DNA from: Musa acuminata AAA Group
Lineage: Eukaryota > Streptophyta > Magnoliopsida > Zingiberales > Musaceae
Assembly (NCBI RefSeq): GCF_036884655.1
Contig: NC_088344.1
Location: 38,104,501-38,168,500, forward strand
Direction: 5' to 3'
Length of the DNA: 64,000 nt
In this document: in pieces, positions 1 through 12,100 of the stretch
Position numbering within the stretch: position 1 is the first letter of the stretch
How the letters are laid out: each line of letters starts with the position of its first letter
The notes under the pieces: generated by a model
Database searches by the model: none
Told to the model about the DNA's origin: nothing
The model's input: the letters and a program-made list of their open reading frames with translations, nothing else
Program-made: the position numbers and the translations under genes

Positions 1-1789
1 CGACCGCAGATAAATCCACGAAGGGACGAACGCCCTGCCCACCCATCACCAGAAAACCGCAACAGAGACTTAACACCATGCTCTATGGCTTCATCAATCA
101 GCAAGCGTATCCATCACATACCTTCCAAAGATAAGAGAAAAGGGAAGGGGGATCGATGACGAATGCCTTGTGGAGGCGACCAGGGTAGTACTCGGAAATG
201 ATCTTGAGAGTGCCCACGAACAAGTTGAGGAATGCCGACGCTGACTTGAAAAACCCTGTACAAACTCTAGCTTAGATTGACAGTGTCGTAGTCTCAAAGA
301 TTCGTACACGACAGGTCGAAATTACGGAGTTGCTGGCGTCGTTTAGAATACTGTTCGACTAAGGAAGCCGTGTAGAGAGGCCCAACCGTGCCAGAGAACA
401 AGAACCCTCCACTCATCTCTGTACAGGTCCACTAGACATGGCGGGAAGTGGGGTTCTAATGGACTAGGTCAGTGCCTGCAGCTGGCTGCTAGCTAAAATA
501 TGTTGATCGGTAGACACAGCTCGGTGCTGCTGCAGCAGTCCTGCAACGGTGGGGCTCTTTTGACCTTGGAGGCCACTGACAGAGCCACTGGCATCCACTC
601 GCGGACGGACGACAAACTCAGCAGAGGAACAAACCTATTCTATGTGCACTAAGTGCCGACACATTAAAGCGAAGCATACGGTATTCTCCGTCAACACCTG
701 CGCTTGTTTCTGAAAATAAGTATATACTCATGTAGATAAAGAACATACTGGCATCGAAGAGAACGACGAACTGGTCTACGAATCTGGACATGGATGAGAT
801 CGCCACTTCCAGCGTGAAGACCAGCAAGCGCACAAACCTGCAGCCATGGGAAAACCAGGCTTAAGAAACGAATCAAAGACGATCAAGGAGAACTACAGCA
901 GAGATGAGATCTCACGATTTCTGAGTGTGTGTTTTGGGGTAATCTTGCCTGATGCGGAAGACCTGTAACAATGGATCCAGTGAGTCTGTGAAGTGCTGCA
1001 GTTGCAGATTAAAGAAGAAGAAGAAGAAGAAGAAGAAGATGGTGTCAAAAGTAACACAGTACCATAACCGGCCTGGCTTCGTCGTCGTGACCAGCCACAT
1101 ATGCTAAACCGCTGCCCAGCTCTTCGGAGAACTCATCGGCAATTAAATGATCTGCTTTTTGAGTCCAAAGAAAACGAAGTATCGGTTAGTCCAAAAGCAA
1201 AAAGAGACAACTGCTACATAGAAAGTTGTGTTGCTTCAAATGAGGAGCACTAAAGAAGTAGATGCCCGGAAAAATGTCATTTCAAGAGACGAACGAGCCG
1301 GTTATAGGATGAACACACGAAACAGACAAAAAGGGTTCGAAATTAATGTGTTTGAATCAAGTAAAGAGAAGCTTTCAGCCCCACAAGAAACAGAAGAAAA
1401 AGGAAAAGGAAGACTAGAAGATGAACACACAGAAATTTAGCATCGGTTCTGGGAAATGAACGAGAGAGAGAGAGAGAGAGAAGCTACCAGTTCCGATGCT
1501 CTCTCTCCAAGAAAGAGCGGTTCTGAGCTGCTTGGCCGCCTTCTTCACGTTATTTCCTTTGGCTATCAGAAACCGTTCGACACAGGCATCGTTGCAGAAC
1601 TTCTCCTGCCACAACAAAAACAGCAGCGAGATATAACTGTGCTTTCAGTAAGGAGTAGAAGAAAGAGGAAAGAAGAAGATCATTAGGACATGAAACCTGC
1701 TTCACCGTGACAGGAGCTTGCTTCTTCAACATCTTGAGGACTGACTCGATCCGTTCTCTGTCCTTGGGCCCTTTCATCTCCGTCCCCAT
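1..1789 (-). CDS. Sec14/CRAL-TRIO domain protein, 3' end outside the window
   Basis: Likely a phosphatidylinositol-transfer-like protein of the plant Sec14 family. Seven exons join in frame on the minus strand: 1697-1789, 1488-1605, 1063-1151, 916-962, 749-837, 122-255 and 1-34 (continuing off the left edge). All internal junctions have GT donors and AG acceptors. About 200 residues are visible. The first two exons give the CRAL-TRIO N-terminal helices ([15 protein letters not shown], then LSWRESIGT). Later exons give the lipid-binding fold ([49 protein letters not shown]). The start at 1789 (MGTEMKG) was chosen because the family begins shortly before this helix; an in-frame ATG at 1774 is an alternative, and the ATG at 1837 is probably leader. 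The introns are short, and two contain AAG or GA microsatellites. Family assignment is firm; lipid specificity cannot be read. Confidence 0.88.
1012..1038. repeat. (AAG)n microsatellite in a Sec14-gene intron
   Basis: About nine AAG units lie in the 963-1062 intron. On the coding (minus) strand this reads as a CTT pyrimidine tract about 50 nt upstream of the acceptor at 963. Confidence 0.9.
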
Positions 1790-3139
1790 CGTGGCACCGG
1801 CAAAAGCAGGCAGAGAAACCCAGCCAAACAACAGCAAGCCGACAGCTTCCCACTAATCTTCCATCAGGCAACTCCTAGAGCTGAAGTGGCGTGGGTGAGT
1901 GAGAGAGAGAGAAGAGGACGACGGTCTTTATAGTAGACGAGGAACTAACGGAAGCCGTTACGACAGTCGTTTCCGCCCGATCCGATCAAAGCAGCTCGCT
2001 GACGGCACCGAGAAACACGTTATGGCTAACGCCCCGGCCCACTATTACTTGACTTGGCCCGCTTTATTTCTCGTTAGTCTTGATGATGATGATCTTAACG
2101 ATCCAATCACTTCATCGGACGGCTGGGATCGTTCCGCGGCTGCCGACGCACGCAACCATCGCGGTGGATTGGGTGGGCCATGGCATCTAAGGGCTTATGA
2201 TTAACGTTAGCGGAGACATCTCTCGCTCGTGATGATGGGCCCACAGCGGGTTGTAATCTTCTTCGCCGTCCTTTTCGGTTCCACATACATCACGCCCCAC
2301 GCATGATCCAATAGAAACGTGACACGGTAGATCACGGATCGACTTCTGTTCCTCGACGAATAAATATATATATTGGTGCAGCGTGACCGTACGATCATGA
2401 TTGGACGGACGTGATGGCAACAGGGGAACCGGCTCCCGCGCGTCGCGGTGAGGAAGACAAGATAACAAGTCCACGAGACATTCCCAAGATGTTCGAGCCT
2501 GAGGCCATTTCTTTATCCTCCTCTTCTCCGTTCTCGCACCGTCGCCTCAGGGCGAAGAAACAAGCGCCGTGGAAACCCATGTCAAGGAGCGGTTGTCCGC
2601 AAGCGAGAAAACTGCGTCATCCAAACCCCATTCTTATTCACATTTCACCAGCCCCCAAAAGGCCGAAGTCAAAACTGCAGGCCAACCCGGTTCAGAATCC
2701 TCAGGTACGTTGGCACTCTGTCATGGGGGAAAAGTGAGGGGTCGTCCCCAACCAGAAGGAAGAATGGTTCTTGTACAGTTCCAGTGTGAGGGAGGACGTA
2801 TACAAAGTATACTTGGTTCGACGTTCCCGAGGATTGGGATTGAGCTCGCAAAAAAAGAGAAGAAAGGAACGCGGTGTCAGCTGGATCGTAGCGGGCGTTT
2901 GGTTCTTTTGTAGGGATTGGGATGGCGAGGGATTCTCTCCTCTGTGTCCGTGTAGAGGTGTGCAGTGTACTAAACAAGTGTATGTTACGGATGCATACAC
3001 CGTTTTGAATGCAGAGGAGGGCTCGCGGACTCCTCTGTGTCAAAAGAGTGAGTGTGACCTTTTCCTTCTTTTTCTATATCGATATGGTCACCTAATCCAT
3101 GGTGTTCAAAATTTGAAATCTTGCAGTGGGGAAGAACAC

Positions 3140-3141
<2 letters not shown>

Positions 3142-3170
<29 letters not shown>
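3142..3170. repeat. (GA)n microsatellite
   Basis: Uninterrupted GA dinucleotide tract of about 14 units in intergenic DNA. Confidence 0.95.
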
Positions 3171-3172
<2 letters not shown>

Positions 3173-3708
3173 GTGCACGGCCCACGTTATTAGGGGAATC
3201 ATTAGATTCCATGGAGGTGCTTCCTTTTCCCCCATTTCGAATGACAAGACGAGGGAGAAAATAAATGGTTATGAGTAATCCCAGCATCATCATCACCATT
3301 ACAACGAGCCTGCGCGATTAGCTCCATCATCCCACCAGCCTTTACCGGGATTTACGAGCCTTTTCAGAGAGAGAAAGAGAGAGTCCGCCCCCATCACATC
3401 ATGACTCTGTTGCTGCTAATGGTCAGAGCATGCAGCCCAGCTGCTGTGTCTCTCACGATTCCACTGCTGTTGCATGCTGGTCAGCACTAAGCAGACAGAG
3501 CGGAGCTTCGCGTGCACGAGTCTTGGTTGACCTAAGGATTGACGAAAGCTGCTCCCAGAGTCGCTCACCCTCCCCCTGAGCGCAGCTTTCTCTGTGTTGC
3601 TCCATTGTCTTTGACCGTATGAAACCTTTGGGGAAAGAATTGTCTTCGACACCAAATGCAGTGGCTTTCAAACAAACACTAGTTTGTGCTTCCCGAGGAA
3701 GTCTTTAT

Positions 3709-3710
<2 letters not shown>

Positions 3711-3769
<59 letters not shown>
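3711..3769. repeat. (TA)n microsatellite
   Basis: Uninterrupted TA tract of roughly 29 units, likely length-variable. Confidence 0.95.
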
Positions 3770-3773
<4 letters not shown>

Positions 3774-6305
3774 CAACTACGAATCTGCGATTAGTCTACT
3801 TGGTTTGAATCTGAGCATCTGATTAAGATTTGATTACTGAAACATACTGCACACAGTTGTTTTTTGTGATCTGCAGTAAACAAAGCTTCTGAGCATTGAA
3901 ACCAAGTGAACAAATCTGATACAAAGAGAAAAGACAGCAGCATGCGGTCCTCACCATGACAAGAAAAAGACTGCAACAAGTTCATATAAAAACTGCATGT
4001 CCCAGCTGGAGTTTGGGTGTTCCATTCGAGTACGGTGCTTCACAGACAGAAGAGTTCACAGGCCGTGGGGATTACATACCGGCATGATCCAACTCATTGT
4101 GGTGGTTTCAGCTCTCACTCGGGCTGCGGATTGTATCTCCCTGTTGTCTCATCTCTTGTCTTTTACCACTTAGGACTCATCGTTTTGTCCTCCTTTTCCC
4201 ACCCTTCAGTGCACAGTGGATGAGTCCCAGTGTCCCCTCCTGCAGCATGGAAGAACTCTCTGGTGTTTCTTTTCATTTGTTGGGTTAATTAAACTCTATT
4301 AAAATGAATGCATTAAAATATGTCAGAATTGGAAATGCATTTTGACTGATGAACACCACTAAAAGGCACCAGTCCAATCATCTCACAGTTGCTGCTGCAG
4401 CTTGCCAAATAATTGCTGCAGTTACTGTAAGCTATCATTCAGTCATCGATGCAAATTGCCGTATAATTATTAGTCAGTGCATCTGATGCATATCACAACA
4501 GTGTTCCTCTATCTTATATTATGCACTCGATTAGTTTATAATGCAGTAGTAGATGAGTATCTCCACCAGCAATATAATGATGTCTATCAAATGAAATATT
4601 TTAGGGCGAACAAGACATCATGCCATGCCAAAATCGTATTTTAGTTTGCCCCACCACAGCTCAGCCTAGAAAAATGGTGCTTGAGAAGCTGCCAAAGTGA
4701 TCTTTCAGGAACAAGAGCATGTCTAACCATAAGCTAAAAGAATGACAGATACATCACATAAACAGGACAATAAAGCATGTTGTGGCATCATCAAATCTAG
4801 CAAGAAGGCACTAGTTTTGCTATGATTGCCTGTGGCAAAACTTGGCATCAGTGGGAATTATTGCTCTTGACTGCTGTGTCTTGTCTCAGAGCACTGAGCT
4901 AAAGCTTTTTATATGGGAGTGTATCTCAAACAAAGAAAGAGCCATGTTTCACTTGTCCACCTCTATCTAATAGCTTTCAGCAAGTTCCCAAGCTTTCGCC
5001 AACATGGTAGTTGGCACATCAGTGACACAGAAACTAAAACAGGAGTCAGACAAACTACTAGCTGAAGAAAAAAAGATGAAAAGCTATCATCAAGCAGAGT
5101 GTTTTGGATGAACCCAAACAAAATTTCAAGTGACAGAGTTGAGAACAAAATAACCCCTAGTGGAAGGTAGATGAGGTGACTGGTGAGATGTAACATCAGT
5201 GCTAGGCTTGGAATGTGATGATAGACTATTCTTAGTGCTTGTTTCAGACCATTCTGATGCAAAAAGTTTTCAATGATGTGCATGGTCTACCGACAAATCT
5301 CACTGCCTCTTCTTTGCTTGTCCCCTTTATCCATCAAGACTTGTGCCTGTTGTTGGCTTCCCTGAGGGTATGGGATGGCATCTGACTCTTAATAGAGTAC
5401 TAGTGGCATAAGCAGTCAATTTTACAAATCATATTAAGAAAATATTCATGTGGTATGTGATGATTGAAAAGAAGACTTAAAGAATATTATTAAGTGTTGA
5501 AAGTGTAGAATGACATATATTATGTTTTGCTCACAACTTAATAAGTTTAAGCTTCTCTCTCTCTCTGTATATATAAACCATCTTTGATCTATTTACTATT
5601 ATGGAGTAGACAATAGAGGTTTGCTAGATCTAGGTCGAACTACCAAATAGAAGGCCCTCTCAAGATCATTATGAACTTATAAAGGATTGCACCTTTAGCT
5701 TTAAGCAATTTGGGCCTCTTAGCAAGGTCAATTACTTGTGAACACTATTATAAGATATGAATTTAGATGTGGGAGATTGTGACACTCTAATAATATCACA
5801 TCAAAATATTTCAAAAGATATGCCTGTATATATAGAGTTGATGATTTGATTCTAATGCTTTTCACTCATATTTTTGGGCCTTGTTATCAGACACTTACTA
5901 ATAAATGAGAGACCATTGAAGCACACACATATATATATGGTTTAACCCACATTGGTGTCTAATCTCATGTATATTAATCCTCTTGTCAGTTGAGACTTTA
6001 TTATGAATCTCATGTATATGAATCCATAAAGGAGCAGAAGAAAAGAAATTTGCTGCAGTGTGCAAAATCAAGATGGGATCAAAAAGACAGTTTGGTAACA
6101 GTGAAAAGATCCAACAGTTTCGATGTCATTTCCATTACACTCATTACAAGTGAAGTCAGACCTATGGAGGAGAATTCGAAGAATGAACAAATAGATACAG
6201 GTTGTATTTGTTAGAATTTAGAAGATTGACATCCACTTCAGTCATCATCTTCCTCATGATTCCACTGAAGCGGTTCCTGTCCGTGTATACTTGGCCTTTT
6301 CTGTG

Positions 6306-7319
6306 TCAAGGTAGTGTGCCGAACTGTGGCATGTCATTCCATACCGGCCATGGAGTTCCATTCCATATGCCGGTGTTGCTGTTGCCATTGTTAGTTGTCA
6401 TCGTACTCATTGTGGTGTCGGTCGTGATGGTGGTGATGGGCATGGTAGGGGAAGACTCGACGAACCATGGTGGTGAAGTGTGGTGGCCGCTACCGGCACA
6501 ACACTTTGTGGAGGCGTGGCCCTCCAAACCTTCGTCTTTGGATCTCTCCACCGCCTCGAAAGAGATGGGATCCTGTTGGTTCTCCAGAAAGGGAGGTGGG
6601 AAAGCGGACGTGCTGCTGCTGTCTTTGTGGGCTTGCCCTCCGTAGAACATAGCCAACCTCTGTTGCTGAAGTTTCCAATGGAGATCTTGGTTTATGGAGC
6701 TCAAGGACTCGATGGAAGAGGCAATGCTACTGTTCGTGTGGCCGCTCCCTGCAGACGAAGAGCAGCCGCCTGCGTCGCTGTAAACCCCCACAGCAGAAAC
6801 TGGATAGTTGTAGCCCAGCATGGGGGTAGCAGCTGTGCCAGATGAAGAAGACATCGTTAATGCATTGGGTGAGGAGATGACGTCTCCCAAGGACATGCAC
6901 TGGTTGCTGCTGAGCACCCCAGAAGTGCTCAGAGAATGGAGGCCGGAGAATGGTCGAACACCGATTTGGAAGTCGGCGGCAAGAGAAGGCAGCGAGTTGA
7001 GGAACTTGAGCCCATCGCCGGACTCGGGGATTCGGGGCATGGGATCGAGCGACAGGCGCGAGGTGGACGATTTGGATCGCTTGTTCTTGCGGCAGCCGCC
7101 CCCCACGGGCACGTTGCGGAGGGCGCCGCCTTTGGTCCAGTAGCGGCGGCACGTCTTGCAGTAGTGCCGGGGCTGCGCCAGGCTGTAGTTGTTGTAGTAG
7201 CAGAACTTGGTGTTGGAGGAGTCGCAGCGCGGGCACTTCAAACTTTGCTCGGGGTGGCGCAACTCCGAAGCGGTGGCGGTGCTCTTGCAGCCTCCGGATG
7301 CGTGAGACTCGTCGCCCAT
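6306..7319 (-). CDS. Dof-type zinc-finger transcription factor
   Basis: A plant-specific nuclear DNA-binding protein; Dof factors bind AAAG core sites. From the ATG at 7319 the frame encodes 337 residues without an intron. The Dof finger spans about residues 26-80. It has the C-x2-C-x21-C-x2-C zinc ligands at C29, C32, C54 and C57, in the contexts [17 protein letters not shown] and [10 protein letters not shown], followed by the basic segment [13 protein letters not shown]. The rest is Ser/Thr/Asn-rich with a tryptophan-containing C-terminus ([15 protein letters not shown]), typical of activation regions in this family. The frame stays open 58 codons further upstream to 7493. I prefer 7319 because MGDES suits the family and a TATTTAA motif lies about 50 nt upstream, inside that extension. 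The Dof subgroup is not certain. Confidence 0.93.
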   Translation of the reverse strand: MGDESHASGGCKSTATASELRHPEQSLKCPRCDSSNTKFCYYNNYSLAQPRHYCKTCRRYWTKGGALRNVPVGGGCRKNKRSKSSTSRLSLDPMPRIPESGDGLKFLNSLPSLAADFQIGVRPFSGLHSLSTSGVLSSNQCMSLGDVISSPNALTMSSSSGTAATPMLGYNYPVSAVGVYSDAGGCSSSAGSGHTNSSIASSIESLSSINQDLHWKLQQQRLAMFYGGQAHKDSSSTSAFPPPFLENQQDPISFEAVERSKDEGLEGHASTKCCAGSGHHTSPPWFVESSPTMPITTITTDTTMSTMTTNNGNSNTGIWNGTPWPVWNDMPQFGTLP

Positions 7320-7368
7320 TGTCGCCCGCCTCCCTTTCTTTCCCAGTGGGAAGGGGAGGTGACTTGGT

Positions 7369-7376
7369 CTTAAATA
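7369..7376 (-). promoter_or_regulatory. Possible TATA-like box of the Dof gene
   Basis: On the minus strand the sequence reads TTATTTAA, about 50 nt upstream of the preferred ATG at 7319. If used, transcription would start within the 58-codon upstream open frame, which would then not be coding. Position-based inference only. Confidence 0.35.
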
Positions 7377-7641
7377 ACGGGTGGGAAGCGTTGAATACAG
7401 CGGGGGAATGGAAGTGGGAAGAAGGTGTTGGATGAGTTGTGTCAGCTTTCCTGCGGCGGAGGCAAGGGAGGGAGCCCTACTCATAGGTTTCATGCATGGG
7501 ATGGACAGGTAAAAGCGACGTCCTTTGATCCAAGCTTGTGATTGTCATCAAGTTGTTGTAGCAGAGTGCAATGGACATATGGCTTGGATTCCATGTATAT
7601 GAGACACAGAAAACTGCAAGCATATACTAAGGGAGCAAAAG

Positions 7642-7707
7642 GAGAGAGAGAGAGAGAGAGAGACACACAACTGTGAGAAAGATCGAAGACAAAATTAGCA
7701 GAGGAAA

Positions 7708-7744
<37 letters not shown>

Positions 7745-7788
7745 ACACACACACAACTGAGAGAAAGATTGAAGACAAAATTAGCAGA
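7642..7788. repeat. Tandem duplication containing GA/CA microsatellites
   Basis: Two consecutive copies share the segment from AGAGACACAC through GACAAAATTAGCAG (about 7661-7702 and 7737-7788), each preceded by an uninterrupted GA tract (7642-7662 and 7710-7740). The second copy has an expanded CA run. It lies 320-470 bp upstream of the Dof ATG. Confidence 0.85.
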
Positions 7789-8751
7789 TTCTTCACTCTG
7801 CATGCACGCATGCAGGGGTACGTAGTTGATAAAGAAATAGTGTCCTTTATTCAATAATGGTGATAACAAAGTGTAACGTACGAAGATGAAGGGTGTCCTT
7901 TTTTTCTCATCATAGTGTGTGATATATGTAGCGTGGTTTTGTCCCTCGGGAATCATTAATATGGCCGTGTCACGTATATGATGGTAGGTTTGGCGGCCAT
8001 TAATAAGGATGGGGGTAAATGTAGAAGAGGCGATAGAGTACAGAGAACAACTAAGAACAGATGGGCACGCATGAGCCGCGGTGGGGAGGGTCGGAGCGTG
8101 GTGGTTTGGTTGGGACAAGACAAGGAAATGTGGCTCGTGACCGGGAGGACCGGATTCCCGTGACCGATGAACTAAATCGGAGCCAACTCCCAACCCGTCC
8201 TTGTCAACCTCACCCACCTTGCGCGTCACGTGCTGTCTCTTCCCTCCCTGCGGCGTCACGTGAGTCGAGATCCATCGATGCCAGGTAACACGCACGCAAG
8301 GAGAACCTTGCGCATCCCGTTTCAAGCCTTACTGCTGATACGTAGTGGGCTTAAGCTTTCAGCCTATCATCACAACCACCGAGTATATCGATGAAATCAG
8401 ATCTCATTTTATCATATGATTAGAACATGTATGATGGTTCGATCTTGCATATTTTGATTCCTTATCAGATCATTGGAATGAAAGGATCTTGAGAAGGGCC
8501 ATGGAACTTGGCATGCCATCTCCTGCATCACCCTGTTAGCTAGCTGACTTCCAAATAATCGAAGCAAACTTCTGGAGGAACATTTTTTATTCTTTGAATG
8601 CCCAAATCATCATCAATTTTGTGAAAGGAACATTCTTTGGTTTTTTTGCTACCTACCATCTCACACATTAGATTTTTTGCAAAGAGAATTAATATGATAG
8701 ATTTCAAACACATGTAGAGAACTCAATTTCAAACAGTCCTTTTATCTGACA

Positions 8752-8757
<6 letters not shown>

Positions 8758-8796
<39 letters not shown>

Positions 8797-8846
8797 TTTT
8801 TAATTAAAAAAAAAAGTATAACTCCTAGTTTATTACATATTCATCA

Positions 8847-8885
<39 letters not shown>
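8758..8885. repeat. Two (AT)n microsatellites
   Basis: AT tracts at about 8758-8794 and 8849-8885 are separated by about 55 bp of AT-rich DNA. Confidence 0.92.
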
Positions 8886-8887
<2 letters not shown>

Positions 8888-8997
8888 TGGGATATTTAGT
8901 GTTTATTTTAGCCTAAGAAAGCAACTAGCAAACACATCCTTTATCTACAAGTCGTCCATCAACTTCATATTCCAGTACAATAACAAAAGACTTCCAC

Positions 8998-9138
8998 TCA
9001 CAGGGGTCTCAAAAGTGGGTAGTCCTCGAGAAGCTCCCTTTCTGAAAGCGTGTCATTCTCATTTTGGGGTGTCCATAGCACCTCCACAGCCTACATAAAA
9101 CATTCAACAATAGTAAAACATGAAGAATCTTTTCTCGA

Positions 9139-9173
<35 letters not shown>

Positions 9174-12100
9174 GGAAATATTATGAATGTAGATCTGGAT
9201 GATACCAGTGTTTTGCTAGAAGGTATAGAACCGAGCTTCTGCAGTGCCTCTTTCAAATCCCCACTTCCATTTATGACAGGAAGTTTGTATACACCCTCGG
9301 CAGCCACCAGAATTGTGACCTGTATCGGCAATGTGGAGGAGTAACACTAATCACCAAGTGGATGAGATATATGAAATGTAATCAGATGAAGACTAACAAA
9401 ATTGTTAGACTAAATAAGCAGCACAAACCAAGCATTCAGAAGAAAATTTGATTCTAGTGATATGAAGGCACATTCTTCGGCATGTCTGGACGACATTGAT
9501 AATACTTGCACTAATACCTCACTTTTTAAATATAAAGACAGCTACAGTTCCATATTAGTCTTTCATAAATAGTGTTATTCTTTGCTATATCATCAGGGGA
9601 TACTCTCTGTTCATTTCATACTATGATGGTAAAAAGACAAAAAGGTTCATAGATATATGACTGGATGAGATCAGTGTGTGGAGATGGATAATGTAGACAA
9701 TAAATTAACTTCATGAGGCCAGAAAGGAATTCAGCACTTATCTCAAAGGCCAAAAACTGAAATCAAGGAACTGCACATACCACAATGTACTCATTGCTGA
9801 AACTTCTGAATGTTTGGTTGCCTGTCTTTTGTCTTCTAATGTTGTTCACGTTCACAAGTGTCTCTTCATCAAATTTACCTCGCTCTTCAATTGAAAGTTG
9901 ATTGAAACGTTTCTCACCATCTTCTATACTACGTTTCACATCCACCTTCCAGGTTTCAAAATGTAATCATATGCTTAGGGGTTATACCAAATAAACTAAT
10001 GTAAGCAAACAAGAAATTTCAAAGAATCTTGACAGAAACCTATATTTCTCGAGCTTCGAGAATCAGAATCATTGCGGTCAATTTATTTTCAAGAGAACAA
10101 CATCTAACCATGGTGTAATATCTGTCCATAATTACTTATATAAAGTTTTGATAAGGACTTTTTACTTTTTAGTCCTTAGTAAACAGAAATATTCATCTTT
10201 ATGTCAAAAACACAACAAAACAGCTACAATCTGATAAACGTATATGCAAAGGCATGATAAAAAATTCTGAAGTCAATTAAAGATAGATAAGCAGAACAAC
10301 ATGATGATTTTTTGCAGTTAGCAACCACTGATTTGTTCAATTAATGATCCAGTTAGTTAGACTACGACTTACAGAAGAGTAAGCAGATATGCAGCAATCC
10401 GGACGACGGAGCAAAGCCAGTGTTGTCTCTATAACACATGAAAGGAATAGTGTCAAAGAAGTAGTAAAATTCAGTGATAAAATCTAAGTATAAAAATTCA
10501 TTCATGAAGCTATATTTCTCCTCTAAGGCCAACCAACCACAAGTAATAAATTGATCTAGGTTGACCTAGATCCTAATAGCTCTCACTTAAGCACATTTGT
10601 ATAACAGATATTGAAATTTTAGTTAAATATTGAGATTCAGGCACAGGTGGTTGAGATCGTTCTCCAAAGAAAGATGTAGGATTCTAGATTTTGCAGAATT
10701 ACCTGCAGATTACCATACAATACTGTGCAACAATTTCACAAGCTTGACTTAGGATTTTGAGTTCGACAAAAGTCATGGTCCACTAGCGGTCATGGTACCA
10801 TTTACAATGAGATTTTAAGAATAAGTTTGAAACTTGAGTTCAGATCAACTAGAATCAGGATACCATTTGCAATGTGATGTCCAGAGACTTCCTTAAACCT
10901 TGGTTTGTCTAGCATGACCATAGTATACGTGGGTATAATGCTTAACAAAATCAATCACGTGTTATAGGAAAAGATGAAATTATTTGTACTAAGAAGACTA
11001 AAATATGAATATTGTTCATTCTTCCAACTTGTTAATGGATTATATGTTCAGTCTAATAAATGACATAACATTGTAAATATGCATTTAGTATAATATTGAT
11101 CACCATTCCATCAAAGTAACTCGGATTTTTATAACTAATTCAAAAGGAAACCATAAAATGGTGGGTTCAGTAGAAGTGTAGAACTGTCTAAAGTTCCTAG
11201 AGAAACAAGCCTTTTTTGAAAGGAAGCATAAATTATGCAGTCTCAAACAGAAAATTACAAACTAAAAGAAGTAACGATGCAAGCATGTGAAAACAACAAG
11301 ATCCATCAAATCATAGGTTATAGTAACTAGGCGAAAGGAAAATTTTTGTAATGTTACCTGTCAAAATGTAATTCAATCCCTCTGGAGTAGATGTGTCTGC
11401 AGCTTCAGCAATTTGATCAAGATCTTTCTGAAATGATCGAGCAATGCCCAATAGGCCAACCTGAAAAGTAAACGAACATGTAACTCATGCAAAGTGCAAT
11501 TAGGTTTTTTGTGAAAGAATGGAACATCCGATGAAGAAAACCACAACGACAGTATAGTCTTTTTCATGTATCATGTCAAAAATCATAATAAGATTTACAT
11601 TTCCATCCAGTGGCAAATAGCAAAAATACTCGGCGCCATCAAAATTTGCAATTCAACAGTTAAAGAAAAGGAAAAGTGTCAGATAATTACTTTTATTGTG
11701 TATTTAAGCAACATATTACGTCACCAATTTGTGGAGAAATTCCATAACTCTCCCTTTGAGGTAAACAAATTAAAAAGTTAAAAACCAGCATGTACTAGTA
11801 GCTAAATCTTCCTAGCAAAAATAACTGATAATCGGTCTGTAGCATCCATATGCTCGAATCCAATACATTTTTTGGGGCTCAATATTATCACTAGTATACA
11901 AATAATGCCAGAAAGAAACAGAAACGAGTAATTGGAAATATGAGATTATTAAAACTTACATGTCTAGAGAACCACTAACTTCAAACCATAAAACGATTAC
12001 AGAACAATGATCAATGAGGCTGAAAACTTTCAACGGAATGACAAATAAAAAAAAGAAATAACTCATGTTTTCAAGCAAAAACCTTCACCTTCCTAGTACA

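Larger units (their letters stand above)
1790..6305. other. Intergenic region between the Sec14 and Dof genes
   Basis: No gene is supported here. The first few hundred bases upstream of 1789 should hold the Sec14 promoter and leader. ORFs of up to about 140 codons occur on both strands between 2.2 and 3.3 kb, but they overlap each other and none resembles a family I know. A GA tract lies at 3142-3170 and a TA tract at 3711-3769. From 4.3 kb the DNA is AT-rich and otherwise featureless to me. A 106-codon hydrophobic ORF at 4963-5283 (minus) has no recognisable motif and is probably chance. Confidence 0.6.
7494..8997. other. Upstream region of the Dof gene and intergenic DNA
   Basis: Contains the presumed Dof promoter, two GA tracts, a tandem duplication (7642-7788) and two AT tracts near 8.8 kb. 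An ORF of 232 codons (7627-8325, minus) is built largely on the CT-repeat reading frame and is not a credible gene. CACGTG-containing G-box-like motifs occur near 8227 and 8256. No gene is seen. Confidence 0.6.

Noticed and set aside
4963..5283. 106-codon hydrophobic minus-strand ORF
   Set aside because: No start context, homology or neighbouring exon supports it; AT-rich DNA readily gives hydrophobic frames.
6727..7373. ORFs antisense or in other frames over the Dof gene (145-169 codons)
   Set aside because: GC-rich coding sequence commonly leaves other frames open; the Dof frame carries the conserved zinc-finger motif.
7627..8325. 232-codon minus-strand ORF upstream of the Dof gene
   Set aside because: Much of it is the translation of CT/GA microsatellites (Leu-Ser runs), it has no domain, and it crosses a tandem duplication.
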